From contig JACONQ010000004.1 of NCBI GenBank assembly GCA_014281115.1, positions 3,782,001 through 3,846,000 of the forward strand: 64,000 bases of DNA. The letters run 5' to 3'. The notes beneath the pieces are model-generated. The model was not told the origin of the DNA. It ran no database searches and saw only the letters and a program-made list of their open reading frames with translations. Position numbers and translations under genes: made by a program. Below are positions 21,541-31,217 of this stretch, in pieces. Each line of letters opens with the position of its first letter. Position 1 is the first letter of the stretch. Origin of the DNA: Laburnicola sp. R22_1. Taxonomy: Eukaryota; Ascomycota; Dothideomycetes; Pleosporales; Didymosphaeriaceae.

Positions 21541-21989
21541 AGGCTAGTAAATAGGTTCGGGGTACCTAGGTTAGGTATAGGGTTAAGTTGGAATCGTATA
21601 GACTATAGGTATAGGTTGGGTTAGGTCGCATAGACCTTAGGTTAGGTTAAGTTAATTACGTAAGACTCTAAACCTAATCTAACCTATACCTAACCTAATT
21701 ATGTAAGACCTAACCTAATTAGGTAAGACCCTAGCTTAATTTCACTTAGTTTAATATTATTTAAAATATAATTTTAATTAATTATAATAGCTATTTATTA
21801 CAGACTAAATAGGTACCCTAGGGTTAAATTAGGGTTAGAGTCTTACATAAGTAGGGTTAGATTAAGGTTAGAGTCTTATATAAGTAGGGTTAGGTTAGGT
21901 TAGGTTAGATTATATAAGACTCTAACTCTAACCCAACTCTACTTACGTAAGATCCTAATCTTAATCTAACCTATACCTATTTGCTAGTC
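21541..21989. repeat. Inverted block with TTAGGG-like arrays inside the AT-rich island
   Basis: The block starts AGGCTAGTAAATAGGT and ends with the near-perfect reverse complement of that sequence (ACCTATTTGCTAGTCT). Inside are irregular arrays of GGTTAG, AGGGTTAG and their complements CTAACC, plus repeated GTCTTAC(A/G)TAAG palindromes. The organisation suggests a foldback or MITE-like insertion nested in the larger island. It is not a true telomere: the hexamer is irregular and occurs in both orientations. Confidence 0.6.
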
Positions 21990-22934
21990 TAGTATATACT
22001 AAAAAAGGTAAATAAAGTCTTTACTAAGCTATTAACTATACGTTAAGTTAAGATAAAAATTAATACCTATAAAAAGAAGTAGAAAGTTTAGGTAAATTCT
22101 ATATAGTAGTCTAGCTTTTTAGTAAATAATAGTATTATTATTACTAATAGTCTAGTACTTAAGTAGTATTTTAACGCCTATAAAGAGACTTAAAAATATT
22201 ATAAGAAGTCTTTTAAATTTACTAATAAACTTTATAACTTTTATATAGATTTCTTAGTTACTAAAAAGTACTTTGCTATTATTAATAACTTAATTAATAG
22301 GCATTAATCTAAGCTAGCTAAGTTAATTAAGTAGAATAGTATTAATAGCTTATTTTTATAAAAAGATCTATTAGGTAGTAAGACCTTATTAAGTATATAG
22401 TATAAGTGTGTGGTAACTTAGTTAAAACTCTAGAAAGGCAACTAAAAAGATAATACTAGAGGACTATATAGACAGAAAAATTAGCTAGTTATTAGACTAA
22501 ATTAGAGATCTTATTACTTTCCTTAATAGGGACTATTAGTAGGAGGCTATTTTATTATTTATAAATAATTACTTAGCGCTTAAAGACCTACTAAAGTTTA
22601 CTATACTTAATAATTTTAAGAATAATTTTACTACTAAATTAATTTATAAATATAAAGTTATATAGCGTATAAAAAGTATAAGTAAGGTTAAGAATTAATT
22701 TACTTATTAGGTAGCCTTTATATACCTATTTAATAGGCTATATAGAGTTATATAAATAGAATAGAAAGGGTAAGTTAAAACTTAGAGCTAATATAAAGAT
22801 CTTAACTCTATACTAAAACTAAAATAATAGTAGTCTATACGCGATTTTTTAGTTTATAGAGTTGTTATCTTTTTACCTATTTAAAGCACTTTTTATAGTA
22901 TTTTTATTCTACTAAGACTAAGATATACTTATGG

Positions 22935-23028
22935 TTTTTTTTACGACTAAGAGGTTTCTAATAAAAATATTATAATTATAGCAAATATTCCTTCTACTAT
23001 TATATATACAGAAAAGCGTTTTAAGGTA
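22935..23028 (+). repeat. Internal direct repeat, copy 1
   Basis: About 94 bp, containing GTTTCTAATAAAAATATTAT and ending CAGAAAAGCGTTTTAAGGTA. It is closely similar to 23424-23516 in the same orientation. Confidence 0.75.
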
Positions 23029-23423
23029 GTGTTAATAAAGATTTACTTATAACAATTATAGTTTTTATAAATTTTACTATAATATATTATACTTTATAGT
23101 AAATTTTATAATATAGGCATAATAACCTATACTAGTATACTTTTTTAACTTCTTAATACTAAAGCTCTCTTATTATCTAGCACCTACTTTATTACTTTAA
23201 TACTTAATTTATACCTTTTACGCAGCTATATATTATTACTATATACTTTTAGCTATTTTATTCTACTTTTTTAATATACTAGCAACCTTTAGTGTAGCTA
23301 AATTATTGCTATTTTTATTTTTATAATAACTACGCTCTATTTGCTTATGCGTATTAAGCTTATTAAAATTCTTAAAGTTATTAGCTATATTATATACTAT
23401 ATTTATAAGGATATAGAGTTTAA

Positions 23424-23516
23424 TTTTTTTATAACTAAGGAGTTTCTAATAAAAATATTATAATAATAGTAGTTATCCCTTCTACTATTATTAACACAGA
23501 AAAGCGTTTTAAGGTA
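23424..23516 (+). repeat. Internal direct repeat, copy 2
   Basis: Second copy of the repeat at 22935-23028, sharing the same central and terminal words with a handful of substitutions. Confidence 0.75.
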
Positions 23517-23737
23517 TTTAATAAAAAGAGATTAGCGCATTGGCCCAAGCTCGCTAAGCGTTATTATAGATAACTTACTAACTTATAGTATTTATTACAT
23601 ACTCTACTTTATATTTAGTGTTTTTCTAGAACGCCCTATTACTATAAATATAGAGAAAAGTAAGGATTTTCTTCTTTACTAGCATTTTACTATTACTTAC
23701 TAATAACTTAGTTTTTATATATATGTTATTAAATTAT

Positions 23738-23828
23738 CTACCTAGAAGTAGAACGACAAAGGCTTCTATTCTAAATAATATAATAAAAAAGCACAATCTC
23801 CTACTTAGTAATTAAAAAGGGCGTAAAA
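23738..23828 (+). repeat. 91-bp dispersed repeat, copy in the AT-rich island
   Basis: Begins CTACCTAGAAGTAGAACGAC and aligns without gaps to 50426-50516. Most differences are C/T or G/A transitions. Confidence 0.85.
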
Positions 23829-24397
23829 AGGTACTTATAAAAAAAGCGCGTTCGAACTCGCTAAGCGAGTCTTGGCGCGAAGGCTTCCATAAGCAAAATT
23901 TTTACAAAATTAAGTATAGCTAGCTAGAGTTAGGTCTTTTTAAATAGCTATAATAGGTCTCTTATATAGTCCTCTAGCCACTTTATTCTTTTTTTCCTAA
24001 TTATTATTTTATCTTTAACGCCCTATAGGCCTAGTTTTATTATTTTACTACTAGATAATTATAATAATAATACTAGTAAAGGCACCTACTAGTGCTAATA
24101 ATATAAAGTAATTTAGGCTTAGTAGTATAGCTATATAATTATAAATATTATAAAATAAAGACCCTAATTATAATTACAGCCCTTAGGGCTTTAGTTGTAA
24201 ACTAAAGTATTTAAATAGCCTAAATAGGCTAACTATAGGTTATATAAGAGCTAGAAAGAATAAAATATTAGCTAGAATTAGGCTAAAACTAGTATTACTA
24301 GTTACTATTAAACTAATATTAAAAAACTAAATATAGTGTTAATTATATATCTAGTTTGCTTAGTTATTAAACTAACAGTCAATCTAACGCCTAAACT

Positions 24398-24415
24398 AAC
24401 GGAACCGAACACGCC
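24398..24415 (-). repeat. Right terminal inverted repeat of the AT-rich island
   Basis: Exact reverse complement of the left TIR, followed by CCTAG. Confidence 0.9.
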
Positions 24416-24420
24416 CCTAG

Positions 24421-24786
24421 AGGCTGAGCTACGAGCTAGAGGCCCGTTCCCACTCCCCACCACCGTCCACGCTTCCGCCCTCAACCACCCGTGTCCGTTT
24501 GCACCTTTCCCACCCACTCCCCATCAGCGCCCCGTTGGCAGCACCGCTTTCTGCCGCCTCGCCTCACCTGTCTCATCTTGTCTTGCACCCTCCGCTCCGC
24601 TTGCTGCCCGCCGTGCCGCACTGACTGACGCAACCATCCCATCATCCCTTCGCAACTAACAATCTCTGCTCGTCCAGACAGGACACAGGCCCCCGCCGCC
24701 GGCGCGCGTCCTCCCTCTGCGCGCGCGTCTCTGTACCGTAGATGTGCTGAGTTGCGCCTCCCCTTTTGCAGGTGGCCCGCCGTAGT
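24421..24786 (+). promoter_or_regulatory. Nab3 upstream region / 5' UTR
   Basis: GC-rich sequence returns immediately after the island. A CCCCTTTTGCAG just before 24771 looks like a 3' splice site, so the 5' UTR may contain an intron ending close to the chosen ATG. The remaining promoter space between the island and the Nab3 start is only about 370 bp. Confidence 0.4.
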
Positions 24787-27320
24787 ATGATATCAAGTCC
24801 TCCCGAAGAAGCACAGCATTTCCGCGGCAAGACACTGACGCCCGAGTCGCCCAAGCCCCTCCACTACCCGTCGCCTTCAAACATTCCTATTCTTGTGGAG
24901 CACATGGACCCGATGCTCGGCGAGCCAGCCCTGAGCATCGGACCACCAGCCTCGTATCAGTACCCGCAGCAGACGCAGCAGACACAGACACAGACACAGA
25001 CACAGACGCCGAGCGCCCACTCCTCGACGTCGTACTACGCCGACGCCACCCAGAACTCCCAGAACCCCCAGCACCCCCAGAACCAGAACGCGCCCCCCTC
25101 GGGCGCTGTAGGCCCCGGCTATCCTCAGCAGGCAGCGTGCCACGGCGCAATGGGTGCGCAGGCCCAAGATACTTCTGCAATCCACAATTTCCCACAGCAG
25201 CCTGCCGCCTCGTTTAGTGACGCAAGTCAGGACAACCTCTCTGCGTACCCGTATGCCCTCAATGCCAACGCCTATGCTACCCAAGCCCAGTCTCCCAGCC
25301 TTGCCGCCAGCGTCAATGTTCAGGCCTTGCTTGACAAGCTGTCCACACCCGCCAACGGCGCTGTCTCTAGCCACTATGCACCGCCCTCTATGCAACCCCA
25401 GCCCACCCAGCAGGGCAGCGCCACTTCTTCGTCGCTCCCCGCAGCCCCCAATCTACCGCCGCGACCGCCGCCGCAAGAGAAGCCCTCGACGCACCCCAAC
25501 TACAACCCCAATGATGACATACGGTCCTTCCACCCGCACAGCAGCCACCGCGGCTCCACGCAATTGCAGACGTCGAATCTGCGCGGCGCCACCGGAGGCC
25601 CTGACAAGTCTGTGACGCGCACCACCATGAGCCCAGGTGCCGCAGGTCCTAGTCCCTCGAGTTACGGCCAGCGGCAGTCGAGAGACTACCGTAGCGACTC
25701 GCTTGGGGACGACGAAGATTCGCGTTGGCCGCCAGAGGTCAATAAGATATACGAGAACTTTTTGGAGCAAGAGCGGCAGTTCGTCACGGACGGGCAGTGG
25801 GATCAATTCCCCCTGGGGTCGCGTCTTTTCATTGGTGGGCACCTGGCGTCATCCTCCAGAAAGATGCTAACATGCACAGGCAACCTCCCTACTGAAAAAG
25901 TGACGAAACGTGACATCTTCCACCGGTTTTATCGCCATGGCCGGCTCGCACAGATATCAATCAAACAGGCGTATGGCTTTGTTCAATTCCTAACCGCAGA
26001 GTCGTGCGCCAAAGCCCTGCAGGCGGAACAGGGACAGCAGGTACGGGGTAGGAAGATGCGTGAGTACTTCCCAAGCGACATCCTGGTGTGCCTCTAACAG
26101 AGCCAGACCTTGAAATCTCCAAACCGCAACGAAACACGAAAAAGGCAGAGCCCGACCGAAATGCCGACCGAAATGCAGACCGAAATGCAGACCGAAATAC
26201 CGACCGAAATGCAGGCGCACGTCGACGCTCGCGCTCACCCGAGGACTTCACTCGCGGAGCAAACGCATCTTCGCGAAACGAGCAATACGGCAGAAACGCC
26301 AACCCCTTGTCGCCACGGGACAATCGACGCTTCCGGGACGACTACCGGCCCACGCGTTCTCCTTCACCGCGCAGGGGCCAAGGTTATCGCGCCAGAGACC
26401 ATAGCCCTGATCGGTACGAGCGGCGGCGGACTAGATCCAGGTCTCCGCGCCGGTATCGTAGCCCTTCACCACGGAGAGGCTCGCCTGATGAGCTGCCGCT
26501 TCCGTTTCGAGCCCAGCAGGATGTCCCCGATGTTCAGGTCCTGGTACTCAAAGAAGGGCTGCCCAGAGATTTCATACGCTGGGTCGAGGAGGCTTTTCGG
26601 CGTGCAGGCCTCCGTATCGACGTGCTCATCATGAGCCCTCGGCTCAACGAGGCTGCCGTCGTCAGGAGACAGATTATGGAGGGCGTGCTCGCAATCATTA
26701 GACTGGATACGAATGACATGGCGAAGAGGAAAATCGGCGTACAGATCTTCGATCGGAGGGGCGGTGTCAACAATGTGCAGTTCAACGAGTACGCTGACCT
26801 TGACCCAACCACTGCCGCCGCACTTGTCGCCAACGCAAAGCAGACAAGCAGCTATCAGTCTGTGCAACAGCCTGTGCCTCCTGCATATGGACAGTCGTAC
26901 ACCGCCCCTCCTCCATCTGCGAATCCTTATGCTGTTCCTCAACCAGGCAACGCAGCAAATTCGGCAAACTTGTCCAGTCTCATCTCTTCTCTGGACCCCA
27001 ACAGCCTGTCACAGCTTTTGGGAGCCATGTCTGGCAGTAACGCGCCCCAGACCCCGCAAGCCTTGCCTACTAGTATGCCGCCTGAGCTTGCGCGTCTGCT
27101 TGGCTCCGTTTCGTTTCCTGCCGCGGCTCCCGCATACAATGCACCGGTGCAACCACCGCAGCAATACCAGAATCCTTATCAAAATCCTGCGTTTGCTCCG
27201 CTCGTCGGTGGTCAGCAACCGCAACAAGCTGCACCTCCAGTTCAGCCGCCGCAGAGAGCTCCTAATCAACCGCCAGACATGGCTGAGATCATGGCCCAGT
27301 TGGCTAAATACCAACGTTAG
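24787..27320 (+). CDS. nab3: Nab3-like nuclear RNA-binding protein (RRM; Nrd1-Nab3 termination pathway)
   Basis: Three exons, 24787-25834, 25880-26059 and 26107-27320; 813 residues. The N-terminal third is Gln/Pro/Ser-rich and disordered. An RRM is assembled across intron 1 at about 345-415: RLFIGNLPTEKVTKRDIFHR, AYGFVQF and VRGRKMHLEISKP. The second acceptor is set at 26106 because it restores the KMHLEISK RRM end. An SR/DRN-rich region follows, then a conserved domain (VLVLKEGLPRDFIRWVEEAF) and a Gln/Pro-rich tail with a C-terminal helix (PPDMAEIMAQLAKYQR). In yeast, Nab3 binds UCUU RNA motifs and directs termination and exosome processing of short non-coding transcripts. The ATG at 24787 is the first ATG in the open frame; MDPMLGEPAL further in is an alternative. 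A degenerate repeat island ends 370 bp upstream. Confidence 0.85.
26154..26213 (+). repeat. 12-bp coding repeat (GACCGAAATGCM)n
   Basis: Five tandem 12-bp units encode DRNA/DRNT repeats in the charged region of the Nab3-like protein. Confidence 0.85.
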
Positions 27321-28920
27321 AGTACGAAACCCTCGATGCCTTGCTGATAACCATGCCATCGGTTTTCCGGCTTCTTTGAAGTAGATCGGTGCTATATTCG
27401 AGCACTGTGCTTTCAATTGGATTTTGATTTCCCCCGTCCGGTTCAACGCTTGTCCTTCATTGCGGTCTCAAATCCTCGTGGTCTGACTCGGCTCCTAGTT
27501 AGGGCCCATCTATACAAACTCGGGCCCGTGTACGCCAAAGTCGGATCGGTTCATGCTGCGAGCTCCGCGACGCGCGTTCTCCAATGTATTTCCGCGCAAA
27601 GACCACTTTTTCCGGGCATTTTGCCAAATGCAAAAACATGTCGACGATCTTGCCCGTATGCCCGCCTTCATACTCACCAAACCATTCAGAACACTGCTCT
27701 CATACCACCCGACTCTTCCTATTACCAGCAATGCGACCGCCACGAGGGAGTTTCCGCCGGATCAAACGTCTGGCAGGAGGATCAAGGTGAATGGACAACG
27801 AGATGGATGTTTCACAGTGGTGGCTGATGAGATATACCGAACCTGAGCACGGCTGGATCTTCTCCTGCTTCTTTCTTTTATTTGTCCCGTCTTGTTTGCG
27901 TTGGCGTTGCACTTGTATATTGGGGGGTTGCTGATGGCATTTCTGGGCGTGAGAGTACAGTTTGGTACATGGGAGGAGCTTGGAATAGGATCAGACTCGG
28001 GGGTGGGGGCAATTGGAGGTATGTGTGGTATGTGTGTACGACCAAAGCGAAGCGAAATAGTATAACGAAGTCTCCACCTTTAGGGCGGATGTTTGATTCT
28101 TATGAGCAATCGATGAAGAGGTTTTTAATTTGAATTGCGAGGTGTCTGCGAGAAGTATGGCGGGAAGTTGTGCGCGGATGGAGTATGCGGCTGATGGGGA
28201 TGCGAGGGTTTTCTCCCAAAAGGGAAATTCTATGCACGCGTGGCGTGTGGTCTAGCCCCTGCCTAGGTCCGGGCCCAGGTGCCAAGGAGGCTTGTTGTGA
28301 CTTGCGCGTACTTGGCGAGATGCATTGGGACTAATATAGAAGATAAACTTTTGTTGGCGGGCGCAGTATTACGGGTGTGGAGATGGGAATTATTATGATG
28401 TGTGTGGGAAGGGGTGGAAAGAAGGAGGGGGATATTTTCAACGAAAAGAAAGGAATAATCAGCTTTTGAATGGGTTTTGTATTGAGATGGACTGGTGAGT
28501 AGCTAGTGGACGGCTTAGTGAGGTTGGTTGGGTTAGTATATCTTTGCAGGTTCCGAGATTTGATAAGGAATTTGTGTGGGTAGCTGGACGGGATATGCGA
28601 TGCCGTGTGTTGGATAACCATTTTTTTTTTTGGAAAATGAAAAGATATAGATTGAGGTGAGTGTGTGTGGGAGGGAGGGAGGGAGTGGGCTGTGTAGTGG
28701 TCTTTGGGTGATAGTTAGTGTCCGGGAGTTTGATGAGATGATTCATGGTTGAAATACTTGTGGTAAGAGGAGGTAGGTAGGATTCCCATCTTCGAAGGTG
28801 TGCAGCTTTTCCTATGCCTACGGGCGACACCAAGTCGCTGTCCACTTGGGGCATATTCCATAGTCTATCTAGTAGTGTACCTTTCTTCTCTGTCGGAACG
28901 GAATGTAGCAAAAAACTACC
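27321..28920. other. 1.6-kb convergent intergenic region (Nab3 / Grc3)
   Basis: Both flanking genes end here, so this long region has no obvious promoter duty. It contains several moderate open frames with no codon bias or recognisable motif. Beyond about 27950 the + strand is G/purine-rich, with a short poly(T) at 28621-28630. It may encode a non-coding RNA, but I see no direct support. Confidence 0.45.
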
Positions 28921-31024
28921 CTACCCAAGAAACTTCCTCACCCTCCTCACAACACCCAAATACCCCATGCCCTCCACCACCCTCCTGTCCTCCACCCAAG
29001 GCCCCAGCCTCACCCCCTCCATCAACACCTCCTCGCCCACGCGCCCCCTTCGCCCGCTTACATCCCCCCGCCGCCGCGCCACCTGCGCATACGCATCCTC
29101 AGTATACGCCCACTCAGGCGTGTCGCAGCACCCCGCCACAAAGACCGTAGTCCCCCCGTCCAGCGTCTCTAGAAGCGCTTCATGCGTTCTAGGAACGAGA
29201 ATGTCGAGCATGCGGTTCGTGGTGTCGATTCCGCGGAGTAGCGCGGTACAGATGAGTGTCGAAGCGCGTGGGGAAGGCGGGTGGACGAGCGCGGTAGCGG
29301 GAGAGACGGGGAAGTAGGGTACCTGGGCTTTGGGGGTGCATGGGAGAGGCGCTTGGGCGTGGAGCGCGGGATCCGTGGTGCGCACTATGTGGATGAGGGT
29401 GCCGTTTAGGGCGGTGAGGAGGTGCGAGGGGGGCAGGGGGTCGTCGAAGAGGGGGAGGATGCCGAGGAGGTCAAGGGTGTGGGTTTGGGTTTCGGCGTAG
29501 CTGAATTGCCAGGGCGTGTGGGTGGTTAGTGGGGAGGGTGTCCAGAGTTGGGGGCTGGTGGCGTGGAAATAGGACTGTGTTTGCATGGCGCGGAGGTCGG
29601 TGTCTGTTCGTGGGGGAGGTAGGGGTGGGGTTTGTGCTGTGAGGTCGTGGAGGCGGGTGTGTGTCTTTGAGGCGAGGGTTTGGAGAGTCGAGAAGTTGGA
29701 AGTTGTGTCGGCGGGGACGATGGAAGTGGAAGTGGGGACGCTGAGGTGGATTGTATGGTTCGGGCGCGTCGTTGTGAGGGTTTGGCCGAGAAGGTGGAAA
29801 TGCGTTGTGTAGAGAGTGGGGGCAGTGTTTATGACGAGTGGCGGTGTTGGGCCGGCGAGACGCAGGTTTTGATACGTAGTGAACAAGTCCGCTACACACT
29901 CGATGAAATGGTCTTCGTAGTTTGTCAGACCTTGCACGGGTAGCACGTGCGCTGCTACCAGCTCGTTTGTATCCGAGCGTCCTGCGATGGTTGCTGGATG
30001 CGTAAACGAGGGTCCGAGATTGAGCTCGCGTATGACAGTAAGGGAGACCTGGCCGTGTGGTGTGTATTCCGGTTTGCTGGGGTCGAGATCTAGGTAGCAT
30101 ACTGCAGGGACAGCCTTTGCTGTTTTGCCCAGGCCGGTCAGATAGCGGTTTAGCAGGCGTCTTGCGAAAGTCGATTTCCCAGACGTTGGGGGGCCGATAA
30201 TTAGGGATACGGATGCCGTGGCGGCGATGTCTTCGATTGTGCGGATCCAGTCTTCTGGTGCGTGCTCCGGTGTAAGAGGGCGCTCGAGGGGGTCGTCACC
30301 AGATTCCGTAACCTTAGTGAGTGTTAGCAATTTCATCCTTTCGTCAGTTAACTCCATCAAACATATATAAACGTACCCTGCTAAACGATCTGCCTTTCTC
30401 GTTCCCACTCCAGATACCAGAAAAGAGTGGACTAATATCTGCAAATGGCGCTGGCTCTTTGCAGTTCAGAAACTGAACATGGTTGGTGCGATCCAGTCCT
30501 CTGACCTTCGTAATAGGATGCGTAGAAGGCACGAAAACGCGATGTGACTTTGCCTCCTCTTGACGAGGTGCTGCACCCAGGTTTGCGCCGTTGACGTTCA
30601 CGGCTCCTTTTAACACTTTGACCTTGAAACAGCCGACGAAAGATACGGTAGCGTGCTTTTCAAGAACAATGCAGAACTCGTCGGGCGTGTCAGTAATCAC
30701 ATTGGTCCCTTGATTGCGCCAGGTGCTGAGCTTGAAATTTTGGGCAATGGGAAGGACATCTTCAGGTTCGGATTCTGCAGCATCAGATGCGGATGATTCT
30801 GCCAGAGGGCTCGCCGGCACTTCTTGTACGCCATCTGTGGTGGGAATTGGAGCCGCTGCTTTTAATCTTGCCGCAGCAATGGCGCTGATAGGTTTTGCCG
30901 ACCCCTTTGTAGGTGCTGTACACGTGAGTTCGGGTCCTAATTATGGTAGAATTGCGAGACTTTGCTCACCTATGATATGCGTTTCTTTTACAGTCACCCC
31001 GACCCTTTTCCGTTTTCCAGTCAT
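28921..31024 (-). CDS. grc3: Grc3/NOL9-type polynucleotide 5'-kinase
   Basis: Three exons, 31024-30970, 30915-30377 and 30312-28921; 661 residues. Short exon 1 is basic (MTGKRKRVGVTVKETHII), and exon 2 opens with PTKGSAKPISAIAAARLKAA, the usual Grc3 N-terminal pattern. The Walker A motif GPPTSGKS is at about 238-245, followed by CYLDLDPSKPEYTPHGQVSL, the conserved Grc3/Clp1 kinase segment. Grc3 phosphorylates the 5'-OH end produced by its partner nuclease Las1 during ITS2 removal from pre-rRNA, and is also linked to RNA polymerase I termination. It shares a 193-bp divergent promoter with Rpa34. The 3' end of the coding strand is strongly G-rich, while the preceding kilobase is C-rich. Confidence 0.93.
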
Positions 31025-31217
31025 TTTTGTTACTCGACAAAACGATGTGGACATGTAACTGCAGCTCGAAAGTCGGATCGGATGGAGTTCACCATTTTCC
31101 TTAATGCACTAAACAGGACTAGCGTAAATCAGGCGGTATGTCCGCCCGCGGCAGAATCTGTGCTCCGCCAAAAAAGTTCGCGACGAGCTTCAATCCCGCA
31201 ATGTCACCGCATTCGCT
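31025..31217. promoter_or_regulatory. 193-bp bidirectional promoter between Grc3 and Rpa34
   Basis: Only 193 bp separate the two divergent ATGs, so promoter elements of two nucleolar rRNA-biogenesis genes must be shared or interleaved. No motif was assigned with confidence. Confidence 0.6.

Larger units (their letters stand above)
20460..24416. mobile_element. AT-rich, TIR-bounded degraded transposon or nested repeat island (~3.96 kb)
   Basis: The block is strikingly AT-rich, has no ORF of note on either strand, and differs sharply from the GC-rich flanks. Its ends are an 18-bp inverted repeat: GGCGTGTTCGGTTCCGTT at 20461-20478 and the exact reverse complement at 24398-24415. It can be read as 19 bp with one more G/C pair. 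The TIR is flanked by CCTAG on both sides (20456-20460 and 24416-24420), a 5-bp target duplication. With the 19-bp TIR this becomes a 3-bp CTA duplication. The G/T-rich TIR start is reminiscent of PIF/Harbinger-type ends, but no transposase can be read, so the class is undetermined. The composition is what repeat-induced point mutation would leave. The interior holds a telomere-like inverted block, a direct repeat and a sequence shared with 50426-50516. It sits between the divergent ICT1-like and Nab3 genes. Confidence 0.8.

Noticed and set aside
21555..21980. True telomere or telomeric array
   Set aside because: The TTAGGG-like units are irregular, occur in both orientations and lie between unique genes; more likely part of a repeat element.
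23831..23875. tRNA-like B box (GTTCGAACTC) in the AT-rich island
   Set aside because: No A box, acceptor stem or cloverleaf could be built around it; more likely a chance match in repeat DNA.
28385..28920. Possible minus-strand small ORFs near 28331-28911
   Set aside because: C/T/A-biased translations (Pro/Thr/Ser/His runs) that reflect strand composition; no conserved motif and downstream of the Grc3 stop.
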